DNA from: Mesostigma viride
Taxonomy: Eukaryota > Streptophyta > Mesostigmatophyceae > Mesostigmatales > Mesostigmataceae
Reading direction: 5' to 3'
NCBI GenBank assembly: GCA_009746045.1
Contig: RPFO01000532.1
Coordinates: 15,001-79,000, forward strand
Length of the DNA: 64,000 nt
A model generated the notes under the pieces. That model saw nothing but the letters and a program-made list of their open reading frames with translations, was not told where the DNA came from and did not search any database. The position numbers were made by a program, and so were the translations under genes. Below, one piece after another: positions 1-11,013 of this stretch (within the stretch, counting starts at the first letter, position 1; every line of letters begins with the position of its first letter).

Positions 1-2838
<2,838 letters not shown>

Positions 2839-3392
2839 ATGTCTGCCAGCAGAAGATTAGCGAGGTCCATGTCATGCATGGCGGTTACATCAGCAGAGCA
2901 CAGGCTCATCAGCTTGTGGGTGACTCGCTGCCACGCTCCCGCTTATGCTGGCATCCCAGCAATCCGATCGCTGCTGTTCTCACAGCAAGGGTATGCCGCA
3001 ACATCTGCAGGGAGTGTCTGGCATGAAGCATCGTGGCATGGGAGTGCAGGCGCCACCTGGCACTATCTTAGAGGGATGGGCCCCGTTCGGCACTGGCCCA
3101 TATTCAGTGGCAGCGCACGCCTTTATCAAGGCACCCGCGGGGAGGAGCTGGTCACGAGAGCGTCTAGCCGGGGCCAGGCGGATGGCCTTGATGGGAAAGG
3201 ACCTCCCGCCCGCCCACGTGGCAAGCGAGCTGTGAAAGAGGCCGCCACCACAGCCGGTGCTGATGCCGCTGCCGCAGCGGCTTCCTCCGCCGCCGCCACC
3301 ACCATCTCTTCTGTGAGCCTGGAGCAGCTGCTGAAGACGCTTGCGTATGAAGGCTCGATGGGATACAAAAACTGCCAGGGCAGGAGCGGCAG
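2839..3392 (+). CDS. recG: recG-like helicase, exon 1 (probable transit peptide)
   Basis: This is the first coding exon I can join in frame to the rest of the gene. The proposed start at 2839 begins MSASRRLARSMSC, a Ser/Ala/Arg-rich stretch with no early acidic residue that resembles an organelle transit peptide. In-frame ATGs at 2302 and 2869 are alternatives. The middle carries an Ala-rich low-complexity run. The end reads GYKNCQGRSGR and stops at a GTAACG donor at 3393 in phase 2, and joining to the next exon restores an Arg codon. Plant RecG proteins act in mitochondria and plastids, where they suppress recombination between short repeats. The exon itself has no catalytic motif, so its assignment rests on frame continuity with the later exons. 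The 5' boundary is uncertain. Confidence 0.45.
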
Positions 3393-4128
3393 GTAACGTT
3401 CAGGGTCAGGTGGGGCAGGGAGTGGAGCGTTTGTGCATGTACCATAACGCTGCCAGCTGTTACTGTAGCGTGTCAGTCTGTCAGATGTCACTCTATCCTT
3501 TCCATTTATTTCGTGACTGATAGGCACATCGCCTGGTACAAGCCATTAGGCATTTTTTGGACGGCTGGTGTTTACATCTCTCGTGCTGGCAACATCTAAG
3601 ATATGCTCCAATCCCATTAACCCCCCTCTTTACTGTATATCTGCTCGTTATTCAACCTGCGACCATTAATCCCCCTCTTTACTGCATCTCTGCTCGTTAT
3701 TCAACCTGCGACCATTAACCCCCCTCTTTACTGCATCTCTGCTCGTTATTCAACCTGCGACCATTAACCCCCCTCTTTACTGCATCTCTGCTCGTTATTC
3801 AACCTGCGACCATTAACCCCCCTCTTTACTGCATCTCTGCTCGTTATTCAACCTGCGACCACAAACCTGTGACTTGCCCACGTATCCCACGCTGCTATCC
3901 TTGCCTGTGCCAGCCACCACTTGCTTTTTGTATGTAGCTGCAACCTTTTCTGATGCTACCTGTGACAACCGCAGAGGCCCACGGGCAGCCTTTAGGCGTT
4001 CATCCCACTCTGGCTTAGCTGGCGACTTGTTGATGCTGAAGGCCTCTTCACCTGCAATTCCGCCCCACTGACACCCGGCCTTCGCCTCCCCCTTCCTTTC
4101 CATCCTGCCCCGCGTCCCCGGGCGACAG
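3393..4128 (+). other. recG intron 1
   Basis: GT-AG intron with donor GTAACG and an acceptor after CCGGGCGACAG. Apart from the 49-bp minisatellite in its centre (3615-3859), nothing else is recognised. Confidence 0.7.
3615..3859. repeat. 49-bp minisatellite, five copies
   Basis: Five head-to-tail copies of a 49-bp unit begin CATTAACCCCCCTCTTTACT and end in CAACCTGCGAC. Unit starts at 3615, 3664, 3713, 3762 and 3811 give a constant period. The first unit differs by a few bases (TGTATATC for TGCATCTC) and the second has one C-to-T change, while the remaining three are essentially identical. It lies inside recG intron 1. Confidence 0.95.
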
Positions 4129-4306
4129 GTTCCATGAGTTCATGGCCAGTCAGCTGCAATTGCTGGGGCATGAGCTAGGTGCTGGCATGTGTCAGATTGG
4201 TGGCAACCCCGCCAGCGCCCTCTCGACCGAGGCGCTGGATCTGAGCCTCCGATTCTCCGCTTACCCCGAGCTGGACCATGAGGACAGGGTCACATTTCTG
4301 GATGAG
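4129..4306 (+). CDS. recG: recG-like helicase, exon 2
   Basis: The exon begins at an acceptor after GGCGACAG and completes the split Arg codon of exon 1 to read RFHEFMASQLQLLGHELG. It ends with TFLDE before a GTGTGT donor at 4307, in phase 0. The combined exon 1/2 text YKNCQGR..RFHEF fits the N-terminal extension found in plant-type RecG ahead of the wedge domain, a match recalled from the family rather than computed. No catalytic residues are expected here. The length is 178 nt. Confidence 0.7.
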
Positions 4307-4611
4307 GTGTGTGCGCTTGTGGACTATGTGCCTGTGTGGTTGGCAGTGTGGATGGTGATAACTGCCATCCCCAGTTTCCATTCGTGGCTCTTTCTGCTAG
4401 TTTGGCATTGCTAGGCACGTCTTCACCTCCGCTTCCTTTCCCAGGTGCCCTTGTTGCCCATTTACTGACTAGCCGCTCCGAACTAGCAGTGATCGTGGCA
4501 TGGGTAGTGCTCTGCTCATTATTCCGTCATCGGCACCTGCTTGTGCTTCTCCCACCTACCAACTTGACCCCTGCTCTCCCCGCGGTGGTTCCTTTCTCCG
4601 CCCATGGGCAG
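4307..4611 (+). other. recG intron 2
   Basis: GT-AG intron of 305 bp. A second acceptor-like site (TTTCCCAG at about 4444) is rejected because the downstream frame stops after seven codons. The acceptor at 4611 (CATGGGCAG) keeps the frame open. Nothing else is seen. Confidence 0.7.
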
Positions 4612-5115
4612 ACACGTGGGTTTGTGAGAGAATTCTTCAGAGCAGAGACCGAGGGGAGCGTGCCATCGCATGAGTCCCTGATGGATGAGTCCCCATCGCT
4701 GAGTGGGGATTCCCCAACCCCCCAACGGACCCCAAACCGGGACGCCCAGGCAGCAAGCGCCCCTGCCATGGCAAACACCAACCCGTCCATGGTTGCAGAT
4801 CGGCAGCGCGCCAGCTCAGCGACCCCACATGCCGGCCAGACCTGGGCGCAAGATGAGGCAGGGCGAGGACCAGAATCTCTGGAACACCCTGTGGGTAGGA
4901 ACATGAAGGAGGTCGTGGATGCTGCGCCTTCCCTTGCCGGCTCGATATCGGCATCCCTGCACTTCCCCCCCACTGGTCCTGTGGACAGGGTCACCCCGTC
5001 CACGTGTTCGGCAGGAAGTCCCCCCGCCTTTTCCGTGAGCAGCACCCCCCTGGAATCCCTGGCCTATCTCACCCCCAGACAGCGCCGGAAGCTGATGGGC
5101 GCCGGGTTTGGTACG
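4612..5115 (+). CDS. recG: recG-like helicase, exon 3 (linker and start of wedge domain)
   Basis: The exon opens TRGFVREFFRAETEG and then runs through about 110 residues of Pro/Ser/Ala-rich low-complexity linker. It closes with LTPRQRRKLMGAGFGT before a GTACGT donor at 5116. The last segment matches the helical element that precedes the RecG wedge domain (roughly 'L..R....L...GF.T'). Joined to exon 4 it reads GFGT-LRDVLEHFP, the typical RecG signature. The linker is longer than in land-plant homologues, as is usual for chlorophycean proteins. It could contain an unrecognised small intron, but the frame is open throughout. Confidence 0.78.
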
Positions 5116-5449
5116 GTACGTGGGGTGTTGTGGGCCACGGGCAGGAGTCCAGAAGGTGTGGGCTGGAGGCGTTCATCAGGCCCGTCTAGGTGGGAAAAGC
5201 TTCCGTCTGCCTGCAGTGGATGCGGGGTGACGTCCGCTGCGGCGCCAGCCCCGTGGTTGGGTCGCCACACCAGTCTTACCCCTTCACCCAACGAGTTGTT
5301 TATTGGCAGTGTTTTATGAAAGCATCATGAGTGTAGTAGCAGACACTTGCCACCCCTTGACCCGTCCTGCCCACTCCCTCTTTGTTTTTCCTTTGTCTTG
5401 CCATGTCCCTACATACGACCCCGTGACCCACGGCGCTCCCTTCCCCCAG
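5116..5449 (+). other. recG intron 3
   Basis: GT-AG intron of 334 bp with a GTACGT donor and a strong pyrimidine tract and acceptor (CTCCCTTCCCCCAG). Nothing else is recognised. Confidence 0.75.
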
Positions 5450-5571
5450 CTGCGTGATGTACTGGAGCATTTCCCCCGCTACGCCGGCTGCATGGAGCTG
5501 GAAGATGCCCAGATCGACGAGCAGGCCGAGCCGACCTACGTGTCCTTTGCGGGCCGCATCGTCAGCGCCAG
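5450..5571 (+). CDS. recG: recG-like helicase, exon 4 (wedge domain entry)
   Basis: The exon encodes LRDVLEHFPRYAG, then DAQIDEQAEPTYVSFAGRIV, and ends in phase 2 at a GTAGGG donor. 'LL.HFPR.Y.D' followed by a short acidic stretch and a 'G.V/I' beta strand is the diagnostic start of the RecG OB-fold wedge domain, which grips the branch point of forked or Holliday-junction DNA. This exon gives the gene its identity. Land-plant RecG carries the same order of motifs (from memory of the family). There are no frameshifts. Confidence 0.85.
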
Positions 5572-6127
5572 GTAGGGTGTGCCAGGTGCCAGTGCCCCGG
5601 AAGGCATGGCTTTGCTGGCATGGCCATTGCAGGTCTCCGCACTGGCATTGCCCGATTCCCTAGCTCCCTTTCGCCAGCAGCACCAGCGTACATCGACGGT
5701 GGAGATGGATGGGATGCGATGCGCTTTCTGTACTTTGCTAGGGTGGCACATTCATGCCTTGTTTTTTCACGCTTTTGGTCGTCCTGCACATCCTTGTTCC
5801 TTCAAGCTGTGGTGATAGGGTGCTAGTTGATTGCGTGGGCCGCCCGTTTATTCACCATATGTGCAAACCAAGTGTTGAACAAACAAACACTTGGACGGAG
5901 TGTGTACACTGCTGGCCTCATGATGGGATCGACATTTTCCGTCGTTGTTTTCCATCTCCCGTTTGCCTGCATTAGACACCAAGGGTGCTGTTCCATGGGG
6001 TTGCAAGGTGGGTTGCTGCCCGGCCGCAACAGCACGCATGCAAATCTGCCATTGGCAGCCAACGTGTTCACGATCCAACCTCCCTCCCCTGTGGAACCAC
6101 GGCTGTCTCCACATTGCTTTTGTGCAG
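5572..6127 (+). other. recG intron 4
   Basis: GT-AG intron of 556 bp with a GTAGGG donor and an acceptor after TTGCTTTTGTGCAG. No repeat or RNA gene is recognised in it. Confidence 0.75.
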
Positions 6128-6452
6128 CGCCCGTTTGACGTCGAAGGAAAACATGTCGCTTCTGGAGATCCGCGTGGCCCCTTTTGCCGCCAACCAGAGC
6201 GTGGACATGTGGGCGGATGAACCTCCCAGCACAGGGAAGGACCCAATCGCAGGGTGGGCAGGGAGGGGTAAGGAGGCGTTCAGGTCCGGCACCGAGACGT
6301 CAGCATTGTCGTCATCGTCAAGCGCGTCCACCTCGCCGCCACTTGTCATCCTCACGCGCTTCTTCTTCGGCGCGCGCTGCTGCAGCAACGGTTTCTTGTA
6401 CTTCATGGGAAGTCGCTTCCCCGCGGGCAGCCTCGTGGGCGTGGTGGGCAAG
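6128..6452 (+). CDS. recG: recG-like helicase, exon 5 (OB-fold wedge domain)
   Basis: Spliced to exon 4 the frame reads SARLTSKENMSLLEIRVAPF, a beta strand of the wedge. A Ser-rich insertion (TSALSSSSSASTSPP) follows, then RFFFGARCC, and finally FPAGSLVGVVGK before a GTGCGT donor. 'F..G..V.V.GKV' is the conserved strand of the RecG OB fold that contacts the fork. The Ser/acidic insertion within the OB fold is unusual compared with bacterial RecG but has the look of an algal low-complexity loop. The exon ends in phase 0. Confidence 0.82.
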
Positions 6453-6609
6453 GTGCGTGCGCTGGCATAAGTGAAGCAGCAACAGGGCCACATGTCACTC
6501 TTTTCAGCATGAGGCATTGACCCACAACACATGGTGTTTATGTGCGAACATTTGACCTTGGTTGTTTGGTTGCCTGACCCTGACTGCGTACCTGGTTGGA
6601 TACTCCCAG

Positions 6610-6959
6610 GTTTCGAGGCATAAATTGTACAAGAACTGCCTGGCAAGTACCCAGTTTGAGATCGAGCAACTAACCAAGCTGCCTGACGACGAGGACGACG
6701 AGACCGACCCTGTGGACAACGACATGGGGGCAGATGGCAGCACCACGGGATCAGCTGGCAGCGTGCCACTCGCACCCACCATGACAGCCATGGCAAGCTC
6801 GCGCATTGAAGCGGGAGCAACGTCTGCCAGTAATTCTGCGATCGCCGGCACCGCGGCAAAGCTCATGGCCGAATTACGGCAGTCCAAGTCCTACCTGGTC
6901 CCCATGCACCCCTCCAAGGCCGGCCTGTCCCCCGCGTACCTTCGCGAGGTGATCAAGAG
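6610..6959 (+). CDS. recG: recG-like helicase, exon 6 (end of wedge domain)
   Basis: The exon begins VSRHKLYKNC after an ATACTCCCAG acceptor, contains QFEIEQLTKLPDDEDD and ends KSYLVPMHPSKAGLSPAYLR-EVIK before a GTGAGG donor in phase 2. In RecG the OB fold is followed by 'P.YP...GLS...L...I', and the V-P-M-H-P-SKAGLSP text fits this well. Between these motifs lies an insertion of about 60 residues rich in Ala/Thr/Gly. The first exon residue continues 'GVVGK-V' from exon 5. No broken codons are seen. Confidence 0.85.
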
Positions 6960-8111
6960 GTGAGGAGTGCTGCCTGCCTGTGGGGCGGGGTGTGTGCATG
7001 GGGCTGCATCGCATGGGCTGGGTGCGGCTGGCCGCATCAATGTTGTAGGTGATCTCATGAAGAGACGAGGGGCTTAAAGATGCGAGGTGCAGCATCTGCC
7101 CTGGTTGGTGCGCGAGTAGGGCAGGCCAGGTGGAGAATTGTGCCTTTTTGCATGCCATTGATGTGACCGACCATCGAGGCATGTACTAAATACTGCGAAT
7201 CTAATTATGTCTGTGTGCGTGTATTGGCATTGAAAATGCTGCATGCCTTGTTCCTGCCGGAAGTCCCTGCTGGGCTACCAGGTGGCTAGGGCGGACATGG
7301 GAGTCACGATCCGACATGGGATGCTGTCTGAAGTAACCATGCTGTGGCTGTGTGCCTTGTCGACAGACAGCTGACCTCATTTACATAGCCAAGGGTCGTA
7401 TCAGCACTGCCGGGCTGAGCCGCAGGCGTTGCTGTTCTACTTGCTAGCATTTACAGAGTTGAACGTAAGCGCAGGCGCCCCTACTGGCACGACCCCTTTG
7501 TCAAAGGCCCAACTGAGAGGATATCAATGGCCATGGTCAGATCCCGGGAAGTATCCTCGGACCTTGCTGTCAGGCATCGGCTCGCATGTTGTGCATGAGT
7601 TTGCACCATGGTGGAACGGCAAGATGGAAGTGATCGGTTTCATGGTGCAAATGCTGCATCCCACCCACCCACCACCCACCCACCCATGCACCCACCCACC
7701 CACCCACCCACCCACCCACTGACCCACCCACCCACCCACCCGCCCACCCACCCACCCACCTGCCCGCCCGCCCACCCGCCCGCCCGCCCGCCCGCCCGCC
7801 CGCCCGCCCGCCGCCCGCCCGCCCGCCCGCCCGCGCCCGCCCGCCCGCCCGCCCGCCCGCCCGCCGCCCCGCCCGCCGCCCGCCCGCCCGCCCGCCCGCC
7901 CCGCCCACCCACCCACCACCCCTCCCACACCTACACACCCCCACCCCCACCCCAAACCCACCCACCCTACCCACCCACCCATCATGGAGCCAACCAACTA
8001 TTCAAGATGCCGATGTACACAGCTTGCTCCTTCCAAATGCTCACCAGTGCATGTTTGTACCATGTTCGATGGCACGCTGCCTGCCCCCCTCCTTGTCGTG
8101 ACGTGTGCCAG
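6960..8111 (+). other. recG intron 6
   Basis: GT-AG intron of 1152 bp and the largest complete intron of the gene. It contains the C-rich tract at 7660-7980. Several long open frames through that tract are composition artefacts (Pro/His/Ala or Gly/Trp repeats). No other gene is seen. Confidence 0.75.
7660..7980. repeat. C-rich (CCCA)n/(CCCG)n minisatellite in recG intron 6
   Basis: About 320 bp made almost only of CCCA and CCCG tetramers. CCCA predominates at both edges and CCCG in the middle, with scattered CCG interruptions. The minus strand, which is the template strand for recG, carries dozens of consecutive GGG tracts separated by one base, a very dense G-quadruplex-forming pattern. Open frames through it in several frames are explained by composition. 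Confidence 0.95.
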
Positions 8112-8193
8112 TGTTCTGCAGCAGCTTCCCGATTCCATCGACCCAGTGCCCCCACACTTGCTGCAAAAGTACGACCTGGACACGCTGCCAAAG
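8112..8193 (+). CDS. recG: recG-like helicase, exon 7
   Basis: The exon encodes SVLQQLPDSIDPVPPHLLQK and then YDLDTLPK, from an acceptor after GTGTGCCAG to a GTGGGT donor. It corresponds to the RecG linker between the wedge domain and the helicase core ('LP..I...L...Y.L..L..A...IH.P'). It starts in phase 2 and ends in phase 0. It is only 82 nt long, but the text and the splice phases fit both neighbours exactly. Confidence 0.82.
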
Positions 8194-8784
8194 GTGGGTC
8201 GACCGGTGATGGCCCGGTGCATGCCCAAAGTGAATGCCCAAGGTGGGTGGCCTGATGCCGGAGCCAAAGGTCGGTGCCCTGCGCTAGCCGGGTCCAGGCG
8301 GTTGAGGAGGTAGGCAGGTGTGCCATAGTCCGGCGAACGAGGCCTGGGTATGCAGCACTGTCAGTCTGTCAACTTGGAGGCTGCCTTGATATATGTTGCC
8401 TTCATAATGGTGACTGTGCTTACTTATCAAGATTGACAACCTATGTGTAATTTGTTGAATATATGGACCGGATTCTCCAGATATATGGCATGACACACGA
8501 GCCAGCGAACGCTGAAGAAACAGTACACTTGTAATGCATGTGCTGGTCATATAGTATCAAGGTGACATCTTTTTTTTTCTTAAGTGCAAGATACCCTTCA
8601 TTGCTTTGTGTTGGACAGATGTCTCCGTATGACAGAAATGTATTCACACATGGCTGGTCTCGTGCGCATGTGCTGGCGTCAACGTGCAGCACTCTCAGTT
8701 CTCCTGCTCAGCATCTAACTGTCCTGGGTTAACCTTCCCCGACCCTGCGTACCGCCCGCCCCTCCCCCCGCCTCCCCCCCGTAG
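8194..8784 (+). other. recG intron 7
   Basis: GT-AG intron of 591 bp. It has a GTGGGT donor and a strong C-rich pyrimidine tract before the GTAG acceptor at 8781-8784. Nothing else is recognised. Confidence 0.75.
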
Positions 8785-8874
8785 GCGTATGTGGGAATCC
8801 ACTTCCCCACCAACGCGGCCATGCGCGACCAGGCACGCACCCGCCTTGTGTTCGACCAGTTTTTCTACATGCAG
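8785..8874 (+). CDS. recG: recG-like helicase, exon 8
   Basis: The exon encodes AYVGIHFPTNAAMRDQ, then ARTRLVFDQFFYMQ, ending at a GTGAGG donor. 'A...IH.P........A+.RL.F+E.F..Q' is a hallmark of all RecG proteins, bacterial and plant, lying just before helicase motif Q/I. It is the strongest family match in the gene together with exon 4. It is exactly 30 codons, phase 0 at both ends. Confidence 0.88.
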
Positions 8875-9588
8875 GTGAGGGGTCGCTCTTAGCTGTAATG
8901 GGCTAGCTTTCTTGTGTGCAGGCAAGTTTCTCTACATGCTGGTATGTGGAAGATGCTCAGCTATTATGGGCACATTCTATGCGCGAATGTGACAAGGAAC
9001 TTGGTATAGTGACTGGCTCAGCACGTAGTGGCAATTGTCTATCCTGCTTGTTGGAGTATTTATTGGTGCAGGTGAGCAGGGGGATAGCAGGTTGGCAGCC
9101 TCAGGCCAAGTTGGGCATCAGCTATAAGGCATTGCACTGCTGAAGGCCCCCCATTCTCCCCGCTTGGGCATGATAGTTGACATGCCTATACCTGTGACCC
9201 CGCAGGGGGGTTAATCCATGGCGTGCATATAGCTGCAGCTTTTTACAAGGCAGGTGCCATGGTACGGGCAGGGTGTGCGGCATGGATGTGCGGATGCCCT
9301 TGCTGTGCGGCATGAGAGCGCATAGTGAGCAGAAATGGCCTGCATTGTGCTTCCTGATTGCATGGTGGGCTGAATAACGCCCTAATTGTTGCCAGCTGTG
9401 GTGGGTGTTTGTCAGATAGCATTGGCGCATCAGTGGTTCCACACTTGAGTTCATGATGCATGGAAGCAGAGCTGCCCCGCTCAGCCCCACTCAGTCCCAC
9501 TCAGCCCCGCTCAGCCTTCCAAATCTCATGCTTGCACCTTCTGGGTCCTCATTTCGACATCTTCTTCTGTTACCTCTTCTCCCTTCAG
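8875..9588 (+). other. recG intron 8
   Basis: GT-AG intron of 714 bp with an acceptor after TTCTCCCTTCAG. About 60 bp after the donor, at roughly 8926-8950, a stretch resembles the end of exon 8 (AGTTTCTCTACATGCTGGTA against AGTTTTTCTACATGCAGGTG), a possible decayed local duplication of the splice site. Nothing else is seen. Confidence 0.7.
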
Positions 9589-9813
9589 CTGTCAATGCTG
9601 GTGGCGCGGCAGCAAGCGCAGGCAAACCGTGCGGCACGCACTGGGCAGGCATCTCTCCTCCCTGGTGGTGGCGCGCCTGACCCGGCCACCCACGGCCTGA
9701 CCGGCCTGCTCATCCCGCGACTGCCGTTTGCGCTTACGGGCGCGCAGCTGCGTGTGCTGCGGGAGATTTGCAGCGACTTGGACAAGAATGTGCCCATGCG
9801 GCGGCTGCTTCAG
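9589..9813 (+). CDS. recG: recG-like helicase, exon 9 (last exon in window, ends before Walker A)
   Basis: The exon encodes LSMLVARQQAQANRAARTGQ, a Gly/Pro linker, and then LPFALTGAQLRVLREI and SDLDKNVPMRRLLQ. 'LPF.LT.AQ..+..EI..D+....PM.RLLQ' is RecG helicase motif Q, always followed directly by the Walker A motif (GDVGSGKT in the family). A GTGGGC donor follows CAG at 9814, so the Walker A exon should come next, but nothing encoding it or any later helicase motif is found in the remaining 54 kb. The nine exons total 2430 nt (810 codons), all phases consistent. The ATPase half is therefore missing, displaced beyond the satellite, or lost by misassembly. Confidence 0.85.
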
Positions 9814-10102
9814 GTGGGCAGGAAGGAAGGATGTGGGTGAAGTGGGTTTGGGGGGGGAAGCTGGGACGAGGTAGGGCAGTCTCACGCGCTCTTGTTTTGT
9901 TTTTCCCAAGATGAGGGCTTGGGTTGGGTTGATCTCAACAATAGGGGCGTGGGATGTATCGGAGCAATGCAGTTATTTGTGGTTGTTGAGGGCAAGGGAT
10001 ACTCTGTTTAGGGAATCTGGACGGGAGTAAATACGCGATCATCTTTAAATTTTGGATCATCTCTAAGTACGAGATCATATCTAAATATGGGGTCCTCAAA
10101 CA
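9814..10102. other. Start of recG intron 9 and degenerate satellite edge
   Basis: The region begins with the GTGGGC donor of the interrupted gene. From about 10035 it turns into diverged copies of the satellite motif (GATCATCTTTAAATTTTGGA, GATCATATCTAAATATGGGG). This is the decayed left edge of the array. No gene is seen. Confidence 0.7.
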
Positions 10103-11013
10103 GTATGCGATCATCTCTCAGTACGGGTTCATCCATATGTACGGGACCATCTATTTATCTATAAGTATGCGATCATCTCTCAGTACGGGTTCATCCATAT
10201 GTACGGGACCATCTGTTTATCTAAAAGTATGCGATCATCTCTCAGTACGGGTTCATCCATATGTACGGGACCATCTGTTTATCAAACAGTATGCGATCAT
10301 CTCTCAGTACGGGTTCATCCATATGTACGGGACCATCTGTTTATCTAAAAGTATGCGATCATCTCTCAGTACGGGTTCATCCATAAGTACGGGACCATCT
10401 GTTTATCTAAAAGTATGCGATCATCTCTCAGTACGGGTTCATCCATATGTACGGGACCATCTGTTTATCTAAAAGTATGCGATCATCTCTCAGTACGGGT
10501 TCATCCATATGTACGGGACCATCTATTTATCTATAAGTATGCGATCATCTCTCAGTACGGGTTCATCCATATGTACGGGACCATCTGTTTATCTATAAGT
10601 ATGCGATCATCTCTCAGTACGGGTTCATCCATATGTACGGGACCATCTGTTTATCTATAAGTATGCGATCATCTCTCAGTACGGGTTCATCCATAAGTAC
10701 GGGACCATCTATTTATCTATAAGTATGCGATCATCTCTCAGTACGGGTTCATCCATAAGTACGGGACCATCTATTTATCTATAAGTATGCGATCATCTCT
10801 CAGTACAGGTTCATCCATATGTACGGGACCATCTGTTTATCTATAAGTATGCGATCATCTCTCAGTACGGGTTCATCCATAAGTACGGGACCATCTATTT
10901 ATCTATAAGTATGCGATCATCTCTCAGTACGGGTTCATCCATAAGTACGGGACCATCTATTTATCTATAAGTATGCGATCATCTCTCAGTACAGGTTCAT
11001 CCATAAGTACGGG
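10103..11013. repeat. 62-bp satellite (edge type)
   Basis: Nearly fifteen tandem copies of a 62-bp unit have starts such as 10103, 10165 and 10227. Each unit contains three related sub-blocks, starting GATCATCTCTCAGTACG, GGTTCATCCATATGTACG and GGACCATCTGTTTATC. The sub-blocks clearly share ancestry with the L and S units of the main satellite. Open frames here repeat with a 186-bp period (3 x 62) and are not genes. The transition to the main satellite is a hybrid unit at about 11005-11030. Confidence 0.93.

Noticed and set aside
4445-4611. Earlier acceptor for recG exon 3 at TTTCCCAG
   Set aside because: Splicing there gives a stop after seven codons (VPLLPIY), while the acceptor at 4611 keeps the frame open and in phase.
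7524-8255. Long Pro/His/Ala and Gly/Trp/Arg-rich frames on both strands
   Set aside because: They are readings of the CCCA/CCCG tract inside a spliced intron, with frames open on both strands at once.
10137-10660. Open frames of 111 and 81 codons with repeated peptides
   Set aside because: They repeat with a 186-bp period, three times the 62-bp satellite unit, and arise only because 62 is not a multiple of three and stops happen to be avoided.
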